Shown: positions 23,282-34,891 of the stretch, one piece after another
Position numbering within the stretch: the first letter of the stretch is position 1
Layout: every line of letters begins with the position of its first letter
Assembly: GCA_009192285.1 (NCBI GenBank)
Contig: WBVU01000005.1
Span: forward strand, 2,808,731-2,872,730
Source: Morchella semilibera
Taxonomy: Eukaryota > Ascomycota > Pezizomycetes > Pezizales > Morchellaceae
Direction of reading: 5' to 3'
DNA length: 64,000 bases
The notes under the pieces: model-generated
What the model saw: the letters and a program-made list of their open reading frames with translations, nothing else
Databases searched by the model: none
Told to the model about the DNA's origin: nothing
Position numbers and translations under genes: made by a program

Positions 23282-24078
23282 CTAAAAGACCACCAACACC
23301 GCCACGACCACGACCCCCACCACCGCCACGCCCACCACCCCAGCGCCCGAAAACCCCATCCCATGCCCGACCTCCACGCCCCTCGCGGACCCGCTCGTCA
23401 CCCCTGCCCCGCCGCCGCCCACGCTCCCCCTCTCCCGCGGCGCCGCCTCCGCAGCGAGCTTATTGATGAAGTGCGCGCCCGTGGGGAGCGCGGTCGGCGC
23501 GCCCGCCGACGCCGCCGGCTCCGGGAACGACGCGCCCTCGGGCACCCCCGCGATCCGAGACGGGATGAGTACGCGCGGGGGGGGCTCGATGCCGAGTGAG
23601 CGGAGGAGGTGCGGCGGCGGGGGGTACTCTGTGTGGCCGTGGGTGTGGCAGATGGTGTACAGGTGTGTGAAGTATGTTTCTCTGCTGGGTGTTAGTGTGT
23701 CCGGGAGGAGGGAAGGGGGGAGGGGGAGTACATGGCGGAGCTGTTGGTGGCGCAGGATTGGAGGATGCAGGGGATTGTGGAGGCGAGGAGGTGGCGGTCG
23801 GTGCATAGGCAGCTGAGGGTGTTGGAGAGGCCGGAGTCGGTGGTGGTGGAGGGGTTGATTGCGCACTTTGGGGGGTTAGTCTTTTTTTGGAGAGGGGGTT
23901 TGGGGCCGCATACTAGTGGGACGTTGGATATGTCGGCTTTGTCTTCGCAGGGCTTCATGCATGGGATTGACTCGGGCACGGGAATCGACAGCTCTGCAAG
24001 GACGACGGACCGGGCGATGTGTAGAAGGAGGAGCGGGAGGAGGACGACGTGGGGTGGCCGCCGGTGGTGGTGCATCAT
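23282..24078 (-). CDS. CFEM-domain cell-surface protein with GPI-type tail
   Basis: Three exons: 24078-23914, 23865-23732 and 23681-23282, giving 232 residues. The signal peptide ends near residue 28. After splicing, eight cysteines lie at about 40, 44, 56, 74, 76, 88, 93 and 111, spaced C-x3-C-x11-C-x17-C-x-C-x11-C-x4-C-x17-C. This is the CFEM pattern, with a longer third gap. Intron 1 (23866-23913, GTATGC..GACTAAC..AAAG) is 48 nt and keeps the frame if retained, but retention would add two cysteines and spoil the pattern. Intron 2 is 23682-23731. A Gly/Ala/Ser-rich stretch leads to a hydrophobic C-terminus (VVGVAVVGVVVVAVLVVF), as in GPI-anchored proteins. CFEM proteins bind heme or act at the fungal surface; the role here is inferred. 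Confidence 0.8.
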
Positions 24079-25688
24079 ATATGTATGAGGAGGATAGCTG
24101 ATGTCCTCGAGCTATTTGTTTGTATAGCTGTGCGATATTTGTCCGTATGTAGTTGGTGATATATGTGATATGTACTCAGCCAGCTAGCACCAGCGCTAGT
24201 ACTGACAACCGTATAGTAATTAAGAGCTAGTCGAGGTAATGACCGACACGACCACAAAAACGAAAGAAAAAAAAAACGTGAAAACGAGAGCGTCGACCAG
24301 CGTTGACATCACACGCCAAAAATTAATTGGCGGGCCGCCGCCATTTATTTGTACTCTTCCACGGTGAGCGTCTTTGTCGTTGTGGTGCGATGGTGTAGCT
24401 TTACCGGGGCCGGTGGAGCAGGGCCAGATTTGGTTGTTATGTCAGCTGTGCCGCGCGGGGAGATGGATGGATTTGGGCATGTTTATTATGCCTGGTGGGG
24501 AGTCTAGAAGGTGTTGTTAGTATATATATCTGTTTCGCAGCTATGTAGCTTTGGGGGATTCAGGCACTGCACTGGTGATATTCCATGATGATGGTCGATA
24601 TCGATGTGCCTGCCTCGCCAAGGTGATCAGCGCCCACCCCCAAACAGGGTACGAGGCGGGCTCTAGTGTGCATCCAGTTAGAAAGCCGTTTTACGTTTCG
24701 ACAAGCTTTTTTTTTTTTTTTCTTTTTTCATTTTGGGGGTGGGTGTTTGAGTAGTTGAGCCTCACAAATATCATCATCATCCGGGATCCGATATCCGATA
24801 TCCGATATCCGGCATTTAATTGCAAGTTGTTGCAGCGCCAGATTGACATTGGATAGATGGTGGGGGTATATATAACGAATGAATGGATGGATGGAGATTG
24901 GAATAGGTGACTGAAGCATCTCAACCAGTGCAAGTTGGGGCCGGGTATTATGGCAGAGGCATGTCACTTGCTACCTTGTGTGCGGTACATGTGGTACCGC
25001 AAATTATAAGAGCCGCCGTGCTGCAGTGTATGCGTCGTGGGTAAGATCGAGCATAACACACACCAACTAGGGCCCCGCTTAGCAACTCGTTGCCAAACGA
25101 CCCCAAGAATATTCTCAGTACCGTACCCCCAACGGCAGCCAAGAATCGACAATTTTTGTAATATCAACAACTTCTGCTGGTACCCGTACGTGGTTACCCC
25201 CACATCAGAGGAGATCGAGACTCTACTTGGCTACTACATAGATCCTGCCGGCCGTCTGTTCACTTCGTATTCACACATGTACCAGCGGTAGAGTACATAC
25301 CTACGCGTAGAGTAGCCTATCGTCCGTCCGTATTGCCGCATCCGTATCACATCACGCCCAATCACTCGCCAGCTTGACAGCATGCAACCAACAACGCCCA
25401 GCCAAAAGAGCTATACAACCTTACGTAACCCGCAAATTTAAGCCTCATTCATTTCCGGTCCCGGGTTTCACCCTATCGCGCCAGATTTCCGTTCTGCCCT
25501 CCTCATCCATTTTTTTTCCCCCTTCGTCGACAGATAGAACAGACAGACTCAGTCAGACAGTCAGTCAGTTACTCTCGATCTGTTCGTGTAAAAGCACACC
25601 CAGTCCCCCCCCCCCCCATTCAAAAAGTAGACCTCCTTGAACTGAGCAAGAAAAGGTTTGCTACTACCAAAAAAGAAAAAAAAAAGAC
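24079..25688. other. intergenic region upstream of the EMP70 gene
   Basis: No gene is seen. There is a short tandem repeat of ATCCGATATCC at about 24780-24811, a T-run at 24708-24725, and a CT-rich leader with a C-run (25608-25618) before the ATG at 25689. A degenerate bipartite motif lies near 25354. Confidence 0.5.
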
Positions 25689-28211
25689 ATGCGGATATCT
25701 AAAAGTCTGCTGTTACTATCAGCCACGGGAGTGTCCCTCTCGTCGGCGTTCTACATCCCCGGTGAGTGCCGCCCGTTTTCCGATAGAGAGAGAGAGAGAG
25801 AGAGCCCCTTTCCAAACCGACCCACCGACCCACCGCCCCCCCGTTAACCCCATCACCATCATCATCATCATCGGGTTAGGTGGGAGGGTTGCAATATCAC
25901 ACGAACCTATGATGAGCTGACTGGGCGTCTGTGTGTGTGCGCGCGTGTGTGTCCAGGCTGGTCAATCAGATCGTACAAGGACGGCGACGCGATCCCTCTC
26001 TCGACAAACAAGCTCACGTCCCCCACCACGCAGCTCCCCTACGCCTACTCTGAGCAGCCATTCGTCTGTCCCGCGAGCAAGGACGGCTTCGGATCGCGAT
26101 TCGGATCCTCGCGGGCCATTGCCCTGAACCTGGGCGAGGTGTTGCGGGGTGATCGCATCCAAATTAGCGATTACGAGCTCACGGTGGGTCAGGACGAGGT
26201 GTGCAAGCATCTATGCGATAGGGAGGTCGATAGGACGGCTATCGAAAGGGCGAGGGAGCTGGTGAGGGGTGGTTATGTAGTCGAATGGTAGGTTGCAAAT
26301 CATTGTTTTTTTGGCCAGTTTTGTGATCTTGCCTTATTTACCACCCCCCCCCCCCTGGGCGTCTGAGGGTGCGCCAGATGTGCGTGCCCAGGGATGTGGC
26401 TTGAATGCACGGGGCTCGCTGGATGGCCAGTGGGTTAGGCGTAATAGTTTGGTTGGGTGTGGGGAATCCGGGCTGACTAGGTTATGTGTGTGTAAACAGG
26501 ATCGTCGATAACCTTCCGGGGGCCACTTCGTTTGTGACCGTCGATAAGACTAAAAAATACTACGCTGCTGGATTCAAACTTGGTTTCTACGAGAATGATG
26601 TTTGTTTAATCCTTTCCCCTACCATCTTTTGACTTTTTGTAGCTGACATATGTACACAGAAAGCATTCATCAACAATCATGTCACTCTCGTCCTCCGCTG
26701 GCGCAAGACCGCCGAGGACCCGGACCGAAAGGTCATTGTCGCCTTCGAGGTCTATACAAAGTCAATTGCCGGGCCGACGGACAAGTGCCCCGAGTCCCTT
26801 GACGGCCAGAAGCCGCTCGAGCTCTACATCCCGCCACAGACTCCCAGAGAGGACGGTGGTCAAGGTGGTGACGACGGCAAGAGATTGACCATCCCGTACA
26901 CCTACTCTGTCTACTGGAAAGAGGACAACACCATCGACTGGGCCTCGCGCTGGGATCTCTACTTTGTTAACGATGACGAGTCGGCTTCCATCCACTGGTT
27001 TGCCATTGTCAACTCGCTTGTCATCGCGATGCTCTTGACCGTCGTTGTCGCAATCATCATGCTGCGCACTCTCTCGAGGGATATCCAGAACTATAACGAC
27101 ACTGGCGCCAGTGACCCCGAATCCAAGCGCAAAGCAGCAGCTGCGGCCGCGGCCGAGGGTGCAGAGGAAGACGAATCTCTCGACGACATCACGGGATGGA
27201 AACTGGTCCACGGAGACGTCTTCAGACCCCCAGTAGCCGGCGGACTCTTCGCCCCAATCATCGGTAGCGGAGTCCAACTTCTTGCCATGGCCGTTGCGCT
27301 CATCGTCCTTAGCGCCGTCGGCGTTCTGAACCCCAGCTACCGCGGTGGCTTCATCAGCTTCGGCCTCTTCCTCTTCGTCTTTGCCGGCGTCTTTTCCGGC
27401 TACTTCAGCACCCGCGTCTACAAGACCTTCAAGGGCGAGGACTGGAAGAGAAACGCGCTCATGACGGCCCTACTCTTCCCAGGCTTTCTCTTCAGTTCCG
27501 TCTTTGTGCTCAATCTCTTTGTGTGGGCGCAGGCCTCGTCGACCGCCATCCCGTTCGGGACCCTGGTGGCGCTGGTTATGATGTGGTTGTGTATCTCACT
27601 CCCGCTTGTCTTTTTCGGCTCGTTCTTGGGCTTTAAGCGGCTCCCGTGGGAGCACCCAACGCGCACGACGATGATTGCGAGGCAGATCCCGGCCCAGCCT
27701 TGGTACCTCCAGACGGGTCCCGCGGTACTCATGGGTGGGCTCATCCCGTTCGCCGTTATCTTCATTGAGCTTCTCTTCGTGTTCAAGAGCCTGTGGCAGG
27801 ACAAGAGCGGGTACTATTACATGTACGGCTTCCTCGCACTCATCACCGGCATCAACGTCGTCACCGTTATTGAAATCACTATCGCAACCACCTATTTCCA
27901 GCTCTGCTCTGAGGTTTGTCTCCCCCTCCCCCCTCTATTCTCGTTAGACGCTAGATTAACAATAAAAACAGAACTACAACTGGTGGTGGCGCTCATTCCT
28001 CGTCGGTTCCGGATCGGCGGTCTGGATCTTCCTCTACAGCGCTTGGTACTTCATGACCAAACTGCACATTGAGGGTTTTGTCAGCGTGCTCCTGTTCTTT
28101 AGCTATTCGTTCCTGGCGTGTCTTGTCTATGGGCTGCTACTGGGGACGATTGGGTTCTTGAGCTCGTATACGTTTGTCAGGAGGATCTACGGCGCGATCA
28201 AGGCGGATTGA
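25689..28211 (+). CDS. EMP70/TMN-family nonaspanin (transmembrane 9 protein)
   Basis: Five exons: 25689-25761, 25957-26287, 26500-26599, 26660-27913 and 27972-28211. Together they give 665 residues, close to the usual 630-670. The signal peptide MRISKSLLLLSATGVSLSSA precedes the family hallmark FYIPGWSIRSYKDGD. The lumenal domain carries QPFVCPASK, EVCKHLC and the YTYSVYWKEDN/WASRWD segment before TM1 (about 282-303). Then come GWKLVHGDVFRPP and eight more membrane spans with LPWEHPTRT and QPWYL. The C-terminus, YTFVRRIYGAIKAD, fits the KxD/E-type Golgi retention signal of TM9 proteins. These proteins act in Golgi/endosomal sorting, cell adhesion and metal handling in yeast (Emp70/Tmn). All splice phases agree and no break is seen. 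Intron 1 is unusually long (195 nt) and carries an AG repeat. Confidence 0.95.
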
Positions 28212-28786
28212 TTGATTAAATTTCGACCGGGGTAGTAATATTTTTCTTTTCTTTTTCCCTTTCAACTGTTTATTTTATTTTGCCGGACCGGAGATGGGGT
28301 TCTTGGTTGCGGGGCGGCGCACTTTAGGGTCGCTTACCTCCTCTTCATTGTATCCCTATGTACTGTTTGTGGTTTTTTTTTTTAAAAGGTCGTGTATCTA
28401 TCTATTTGTGTAATGATTTGGTTTGGTTTGGGTGTATGGAGTGGGTGTTTGGAAAGCAAAATAAAAATTTAAAAAAAAAAAATTCAAATGAATGAAATCT
28501 CGTCGTTGGATGTGTGGATGCGTGGATCACGGGATGTCACTCGGTATCAGATTTACGCGCATGGGGGTTGTCCATGTACAGAGAGAGAAACATCTAACAT
28601 GTAACCTACTCATAGGCGGTGCCCCCAAACAGATAGATCTATAGCCCAGTGTCGATGTAGCGTACGTATACATATAGTGTCATAACCATCCGGGTTCGGA
28701 GGTACAGCCGAACCTCGCTAGCTATAGCTGTAAGGGTACGCCATGATTAAAGATTGGCTACTTAGCCTTATACTATACTATCCTAC

Positions 28787-29255
28787 TAGGGGTTACCACC
28801 TCGCGACCGCGAGTTGTGTAAGTAGCTCTCTCTATGGTAGGTACATATACATGTACTCTAGTTATGGGGCCTCCCCCCCAATTCCCGCCAGTTTGACCTT
28901 TGATACAATTTAGTTCACAGGTTTTGATGCATTGCCAAGAAATGGCGGGCTCATAAGCTACAACGGCACAAACAAAAGCATCGTGGCGTGGCCTAGTGGT
29001 AATACACTGGGCTTCGTCATATGACCACAACAGGTTCAAACCCTGGTGGGAGCAGTGATGAGAATGCCCAACATGGTAGCGACGCTCTTGAGGGATGAGT
29101 ACTCTTTCACATAAGTCTTTTGCTGCCGGCTTTTTTTTTAAATCATTTAATTATTTTTTTAGCCCTTGGGTGCTCTGCTCTGTATGGATGATGTGCCAGA
29201 CAGAGACTAGGGGTTACCGCGAGTTGTGTCCTCTCTCTACGGTACGTACTACTAC
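28787..29255 (+). repeat. pair of direct repeats about 420 bp apart
   Basis: A first copy (from about 28788) reads AGGGGTTACC..GCGAGTTGTGT..CTCTCTCTATGGTAGGTAC. A second (from about 29208) reads AGGGGTTACCGCGAGTTGTG then CTCTCTCTACGGTACGTAC. The first carries two short insertions. The tRNA-like unit at 28986-29050 lies between them. This could be a small terminal-direct-repeat element or an unequal duplication. Confidence 0.4.
28986..29050 (+). repeat. tRNA-like sequence with A and B boxes (SINE-like)
   Basis: TGGCCTAGTGG (28989-28999) matches the A-box consensus and GGTTCAAACCC (29033-29043) the B-box. Their spacing is that of a tRNA. The T-arm is nearly paired, but the anticodon arm is replaced by the palindrome GTCATATGAC and the acceptor stem does not pair. 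An oligo-T tract lies about 90 bases on. A SINE head or tRNA pseudogene is the best reading. Confidence 0.4.
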
Positions 29256-29284
29256 CTCGCGGCCGCCAGTTGTAGGTGCTTCTC

Positions 29285-29398
29285 TACCGCCATTGCTCGA
29301 AAAATTGGCTATAAGCAGACCTGATCTACGCCCTTCAACTAATCGTGAAGGAGGTAATCCCTGGCCGGAGATAGCCAATTTTTCGAGTCTTTGCGGTA
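29285..29398. mobile_element. 114-bp MITE with TACCGC ends (family copy 1)
   Basis: The ends are inverted: TACCGCCATTGCTCGAAAAA on the left and its near complement, finishing TTTTTCGAG..TTTGCGGTA, on the right. The arm runs about 30 bp through CTCGAAAAATTGGCTAT. TA bounds both ends, as in Tc1/mariner-type insertion. A second, inverted copy lies at 50034-50166. Confidence 0.65.
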
Positions 29399-29738
29399 CT
29401 TTGAAGTATAGATATCAACTTCTAGTACAGCTGCTATTAGGTACTTAGTCAAATACCCCAATCATATTACAGAAACTTTCAAAACGGATGTAAAATCCAG
29501 TACATACATAATAGATACAGTCGAATAGCCCTAGCCCTAGTATAAGGGGGGGTATATACATACATGTACCTTTATAGATAAAGGATTTATATAAGCCCTC
29601 GCCTAGACACGAGCCCTCCCTCCCTCCCTGTCTATAAAGGGTATATTGCTCTTGTAGTAAGGGTACGAGATCGAATTGGTAGCCCGCGGGGGGGGGGGTC
29701 GCCACCCCGGTATCGGTATATATCGTCGTACCTGCATG

Positions 29739-29969
29739 TACAGTGGCGGACACCCTCAGTTAAGTTGTCCTAGAGGCCATTAGGGGGTGGTTTTTGATTT
29801 TCTTTCGAAACCCCTTCTATAGCTAGCTAGCTAGGGCGGCTGTTGATTGGGGGTAGGTAACAGAACTATTTTACAGACGGACTTCCAGGTGGTGTTGTGG
29901 CGTTGAAAGTCAGCTAGTGGGTGAAGAATAGTCTGATGGTCGGTTCGGTTCTGTGCGTCCGCCACTGTA
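29739..29969. mobile_element. 231-bp Tc1/mariner-like MITE
   Basis: The element begins TACAGTGGCGGAC and ends GTCCGCCACTGTA, perfect 13-bp inverted ends with TA outermost. CAGTGGCGGAC is close to termini seen in Tc1/mariner elements. No transposase fragment is present inside. Confidence 0.6.
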
Positions 29970-30675
29970 CCTACAGCACGTACTAGGCTAGGGGGGGGCG
30001 GATAGTCTTCACGGGCTATCACTCGGTGCCAAGAACCCTACCCCACCCCCCCCCTGGTCTTGTTCCTAAGCGGGCCCCCGGGCTCCCTATAGGTCGGTCA
30101 GTCCATACCGCCCTACGTACGTACGTACTATACTGTACACGTTAGCATGCCAGGGCCAGGGCCAGGCTGTAGAGACTGTGTCTAAGAGTCATGATCAATC
30201 GGTTGGTCGATGGATGGGCGCGCGCGGAAATAATTGATATTCCTAAGAGGGGGGGAAAAAAAGGGGGCGGGGAGACGGAAAAAAAAACACCATGGCTAGA
30301 GGACGAGACGATAGAACAAAAGGTATAATAGAAAACCAGGACCAAAAGGAAATAAAAAAATGAAACAAAGGAGAGAGATACATAACCAAATACCCCCCCC
30401 CCCCCACACAGCAAGATAACAAGACAATTAAGTAAAGCAAGCTAAACGCCAAATCAACTCATAGTTACTATGCTATAGGAGATCGGTGCAATCTAGCAAA
30501 CTCTAACCTACAAAAACACACACACATACAGAAAAAAATATCATTGCTTTTCGCCCTGCATACATCCCCGCCCCACCCAACCTACTGCTACACGCATACT
30601 TCTACACCAGGCGGCATCGCAAGCAGGTTTTAGGTAGTCAGTATATATAGCAGACGCCAAACAGACCACTCCCCC

Positions 30676-32920
30676 TCATTCCCAATCCGAACCCGCAGCC
30701 GCTATAATCCCACTATTGAGACTCCCGTTTGATACCGGCTCCGGCGCACCCTGCTTCGGCCCCCCGGCGCTAGTCTGCGCTGGCCGTTGTGCCGGCGGAG
30801 GACCCCTCTGCCCTCGAGATGGGTATGGGTCCACTTGAACGCCATCGTAGGCATCCCAGCCGCCACCATTACCTCCGCTTTCTTTTTGCGGCCCAGAGTA
30901 GCCCCCCCATTGATCGTTGACAGAGACACCGCCATTGAGGGCGCCATTACCATTACTATTTCCGGTGCCGTTTGTGTTTCCGTTCGAGCGTGGCGGCGGT
31001 GCTGCTCTTGGCGGAGGGCGCTGTTGCTGTGGAGGGGCGCCCCCACGGCCATTGAGTCTACCATACGAGCTGTCGCCGCCACCTCTTCCACCTCCACGTC
31101 CACCTCGGCCGCCACGGCCGCCACCACGACTACTGATCTTGGTGGCCAGCATGGCATCGATGACGTCCTGCGGGATAGTTCCTGATACCGGGGAGGGCAA
31201 GGCCACGGGGGCCGAGTTTGCTAGAATACTCTTTCCACCATCCTCTGTGAGACGCTTTCTGACTTTTATCTTGAGATAGCCCATTCCAAGCTTCCGGACG
31301 TCCTCTGTGTCCTCTTCCTCTTCCTCTTCTCCCTCCTCCTCGTAGAAGTCTTGCTCAAAGTCGTGTGTAGAGACAATGCCAGCGGGGGCAAAGATATAGG
31401 CCTCGCCCTCATTAAGGGCAACAATGCGGGTTAGGAGCGAAAGGGCGCTGGCGTCCGACTCGACAGCGACTGCTGCGAGATGCCGCTTCATGAATGCGAG
31501 CCACTCGGGGGAGGTGAAGCGGTGAGCAATGATGAGGTTGCAGAGATCAAGGAGCTTGGGGGAGATTGTGGGCTCTTGGGTTGAGATGAGGACGCGCGTG
31601 GCAAGATGGCGTTGCTGACGGATTACGGAGAGTAGGTTGTCGGTGAGCTTTTGAGCGGGGGAGGTAGATGTCATGTACTATTTTTCACGTTGGTTATTAG
31701 TGAGCTGTAGGCTTTTAGGATAAGAAGGAGAGAGGGTTTACCTTATGCGCTTCGTCAAGAGCGATTACTCGCCCGTACTTTACGTCCTTCTCAAGGAACA
31801 GACCCACGCAGATATCAAATAGCGCACAAGCGCTCGCTTCATCAACAAACGGATCACTTAGGTCCACAATCGTAAGGACTCCTGGTGTGAAATCCCACAC
31901 CTCTTCCACATCTTCCCGCATCTCCAGAAAGCTTTCCAGGATCTCCAGCCTTAGCGTCAACGGTCCCTTCTGCATAGGTGTCAGATCCGCCTGCAGGATC
32001 ATTTCCCTAAAGAGCCTATAGTCGAAGCCTGAACCATAGATACTGCTTGCTGTGGCCAGCTCGCGCAAGATCTTGCGCACATACTCCATGTACAGCGGTG
32101 GATGATCAGAGTTCTTGTCAACAGACATGAGGGAGAGCATGCGCTCGATGTTAAGATCCGATTGCTTCAGCTTTAGCGGCTTGACAATAAGATTCTTGGA
32201 GGTAATTCCGGAGTAGAGGCGTGTCATTTGGGGGTAATTGGATGAGGAGACGAGAATCCGTACGGGCATGTGAGTAGCCAGATATGCGGCCTCGCATGGC
32301 CGGAGAGCATTGGCACTATTATTGATGTCGAAATGGAATACCATCGCCGTTAGAGGATTTGGGAGAGCTCCCAGTATGGGTGACTTGACTAGCATATTCT
32401 CTACAAGTCATATTATTAACACTCAAAATCCCAGTAAACAAGAAGTAAAAAAAAACAAAAAAACAAAAAAAAGAAACTAACCAAGCATACACGCCAACGT
32501 GTGACTTTTCCCCGATCCCTGCAACCCACATATGAAGGCCGACCACGGCGCATTTCCGTTCAGAAATACCCTAGGATCTCCCTTCTTCTCTGGCTTGCGC
32601 CCACCATCAAAGAACCCGCTGTCATCGCTGCGGTCCGCGACATCACCGTTACCATTCCGCTTTCGTGCGTCCTGGGGGTCCACGAGTTCCAATGCGCGTC
32701 CAAGGAGACCATACTGGTTTAGTGCCAAGGGACATTGTTTGTCTACGAATAGGCCTGCGGCCGCTGTGAATACCGGGGTTGTAATGAGGGAGTGCCGCTG
32801 TGAGGCCAGTGAGGTATCGTGATGAGATCCAGCGCCGTTGGGGCCCGATGGAGACTCACCCAGGAGACTGAGCTGCTGGTACAGGTTCGCTGCAAGATTT
32901 TGGGAGAAACTGCGCGCCAT
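30676..32920 (-). CDS. P-loop ATPase (HerA/FtsK-like fungal family) with C-terminal RGG repeats
   Basis: Exons 32920-32482, 32400-31742 and 31677-30676 give 699 residues with consistent phases. Introns are 81 nt (GTTAGT..TGTAG) and 64 nt (GTAAAC..AATAG). Walker A is GLQGSGKSHT (about 135-144) after PWSAFICG. Walker B is VIALDEAHK at the end of exon 2 (about 358-366). VRILVSSSNYPQM lies between the two motifs and RVLISTQEPTISP follows Walker B, as in HerA/VirD4-like ATPases; TQEP would be the sensor region. After an acidic insert (EEEGEEEEEEDTED), the last 170 residues hold GGRGGRGGRGG repeats, a PPQQQRPPPR stretch and Asn/Gly runs, suggesting RNA or protein-condensate contacts. The family is widespread in fungi but, to my knowledge, has no settled function. 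An exact subfamily name is not claimed. Confidence 0.75.
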
Positions 32921-34279
32921 TATGGGCTATGCGTTTTTAAATAATGGGCGTGGTAATTGTGGTGGTAGTTGAGATTGAGATTGAGATTTGGTTTTGGGGG
33001 GGGGTGGTGTATGTAGTGGGGAGGGGGGGGGGGAGAGCAATGGTTGGATGGCACGAAGTTGAGTGAGGACAGATCACCAACAAGGTAAGAAGGAGAAAGA
33101 GAATGAACAAAGAGGAGATATAATTTTTGTCTAGGGAGTAGGCGGGGAAGCTCTGCCTACCGTTCTTTATATACATGGCCCCCCATTCCCGGCCAAAAAA
33201 AAAAAAGCTCCCCTCCCCCCATATACTTCGCACTGAGGGGCTAACCTACGTATGTACCCGACGGCAGGAAGGCAGCAGCATAATGTAACCTCCTCCAACC
33301 CAGATCCATAACTCGACAATGCCCCCCCCCCCTCCCCCCTTCCCCTCCGCATGATGCGTTGTGGATTGGATATAGACGATTCAGGCAATCAACCTACCTA
33401 CCTAGCAGCTAGCTACCTGCGCACCTATCAACAGGCCGCCTCAGCTCTAGGTCGATCAATCTCAGGCGTCCCACTATCTGTGTCCGAATATGCTCCCCCT
33501 TAAGATGCGGAGGGATTTAAAAACAAATACGAAAATGGGGAGGGGCGCCTTAACTGACTGAACGAGGTCCCAAATTACATGGTATGTGGGTCAGACAGAT
33601 TCAGGCACCCCAAGCTTAGGTTTGGATGACTAAGCCTATTCCAACATTACGATTCCGGAGGTGCTGCAGTCTAATCAGTAACCTATACTATGCAGCAGGG
33701 AGGCGTAATTCCATTATTTTTTCTCATTATTTTAGATGCTTCTAGTCTAGGTTTCCCGTAGTATGACGCCAGGATACATGGTATGGTCTGCGGTCATATC
33801 CTATCACTCGTTAGCGTTTGGGTTGGATCATAGACTATCACTCGGTCACTATATTTTCGCGGCTTCACTAAACATACATGTATATAAATTACATCACGAC
33901 CCTAATCTTACAGAACACGGACCTTCTGTCCTATATATTGCCAAATGTTCAAGCTTATACCAGTTTGTGGGTAATATTTTTTTTTCCATACTCTGTTACA
34001 TTACATGCATGTAGAGAGTACTCCTTCGCGCTTAACCACTAAGCCTTTAGCTTCCCACATTCTAGTATCAACCCAAAAAGAGCTGAGTAACGCCAAACAC
34101 AACTTCCATCCGGAGGCGTCCAGCATCCATACGCCAATCTAATACACCCGTAGTAATTTAATCAAGCTAAGAACAAACGACTAACACCGAGCCTACAATT
34201 TCCACATGAGCCCTTTCTACCACCACAAGAAACGTCACAAAAATACCCACCTGTCCGGCGCCGAGCCCCGTCCAGGCCA
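32921..34279. other. intergenic region with two bipartite motifs
   Basis: No gene is seen. The promoter side of the ATPase gene has G-runs and GAGATT repeats at about 32965-32985. Two same-direction copies of the bipartite motif lie at 33795-33811 and 33829-33845, followed by TACATGTA at 33874. Confidence 0.5.
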
Positions 34280-34891
34280 TTACCCTACCTGTATTTCCTG
34301 CGAAGACTCATTAAACATGACTGAATCCATCATCTCCCCTTCAATATTATCTCCATTCTCTAAGTCGCGTCGATTGTACCAAGGCGGAAACTCTATAGGC
34401 ACGCCATAGTCGTCCACCGCGCGGTACATATACCCATCATAGACGTATCCTGGTACACTATCAGTCTTACTTACCACCTCCATCACTATATCCTCCATCT
34501 CCTCATTCAACTCGTCATCAGAGGCTTCATGCGGCACATACACCCCACCATAGATTGACCTATAACTCGGACTACGCGGGTCCTCGTAGTCCATGTCACG
34601 TTCAGGGCTTCCCCAATCGCCGTCTAGGTAGTGGGGGCTCTCTGGGTCATAAGGGTCCTTCCCCCGTCCCCCTGCATCAGGGGAGTCCCCCAAAGCATTG
34701 ATTGGGAAGAGCACGCTTGGCTTGGGGAAGTGCGTCCACATGTTTTCGAACAGCATATTCAACTCCTCGCAGACGGCATTCATCCTAACGAAGATATACT
34801 CTCCAGACTCGAAAAGGCAGGCCAGCATATAGTCGACGTCCGCGCTGGTTGCGATCGCGGAGGAGAGGATTTGTGCGGGGGTAGATGACAT
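34280..34891 (-). CDS. hypothetical acidic protein, 203 residues
   Basis: The frame starts at an ATG with AAAA before it (MSSTPAQILSSAIATSADVD). It opens with a helical stretch (DVDYMLACLFESGEYIFVRM, LNMLFENMWTHF), then turns into Pro/Asp/Tyr-rich sequence with repeated DPESPHY / DPRSPSYRSIYGG phrases, and ends in an acidic part (DDELNEEMEDIVMEVV, ENGDNIEGEMM). Composition is clearly coding. No domain is recognised. A donor-like GGTAGGGT lies right before the stop, so a further 3' exon is possible. Upstream in-frame sequence without ATG was not included. Confidence 0.6.
   Translation of the reverse strand: MSSTPAQILSSAIATSADVDYMLACLFESGEYIFVRMNAVCEELNMLFENMWTHFPKPSVLFPINALGDSPDAGGRGKDPYDPESPHYLDGDWGSPERDMDYEDPRSPSYRSIYGGVYVPHEASDDELNEEMEDIVMEVVSKTDSVPGYVYDGYMYRAVDDYGVPIEFPPWYNRRDLENGDNIEGEMMDSVMFNESSQEIQVG

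Larger units (their letters stand above)
28212..30675. other. intergenic repeat cluster
   Basis: Between two convergent genes are direct repeats, a tRNA-like unit, two TIR elements (29285-29398, 29739-29969), bipartite motifs at 28528-28544 and 30010-30026, and TACATGTA at 28848 and 29561. The ends hold the 3' UTRs of the neighbouring genes. No gene is supported. Confidence 0.5.

Noticed and set aside
26762-27277. Minus-strand frame of 171 codons
   Set aside because: Antisense shadow of the EMP70 coding exon.
28986-29060. Functional tRNA gene
   Set aside because: A and B boxes are good, but the acceptor and anticodon stems do not pair.
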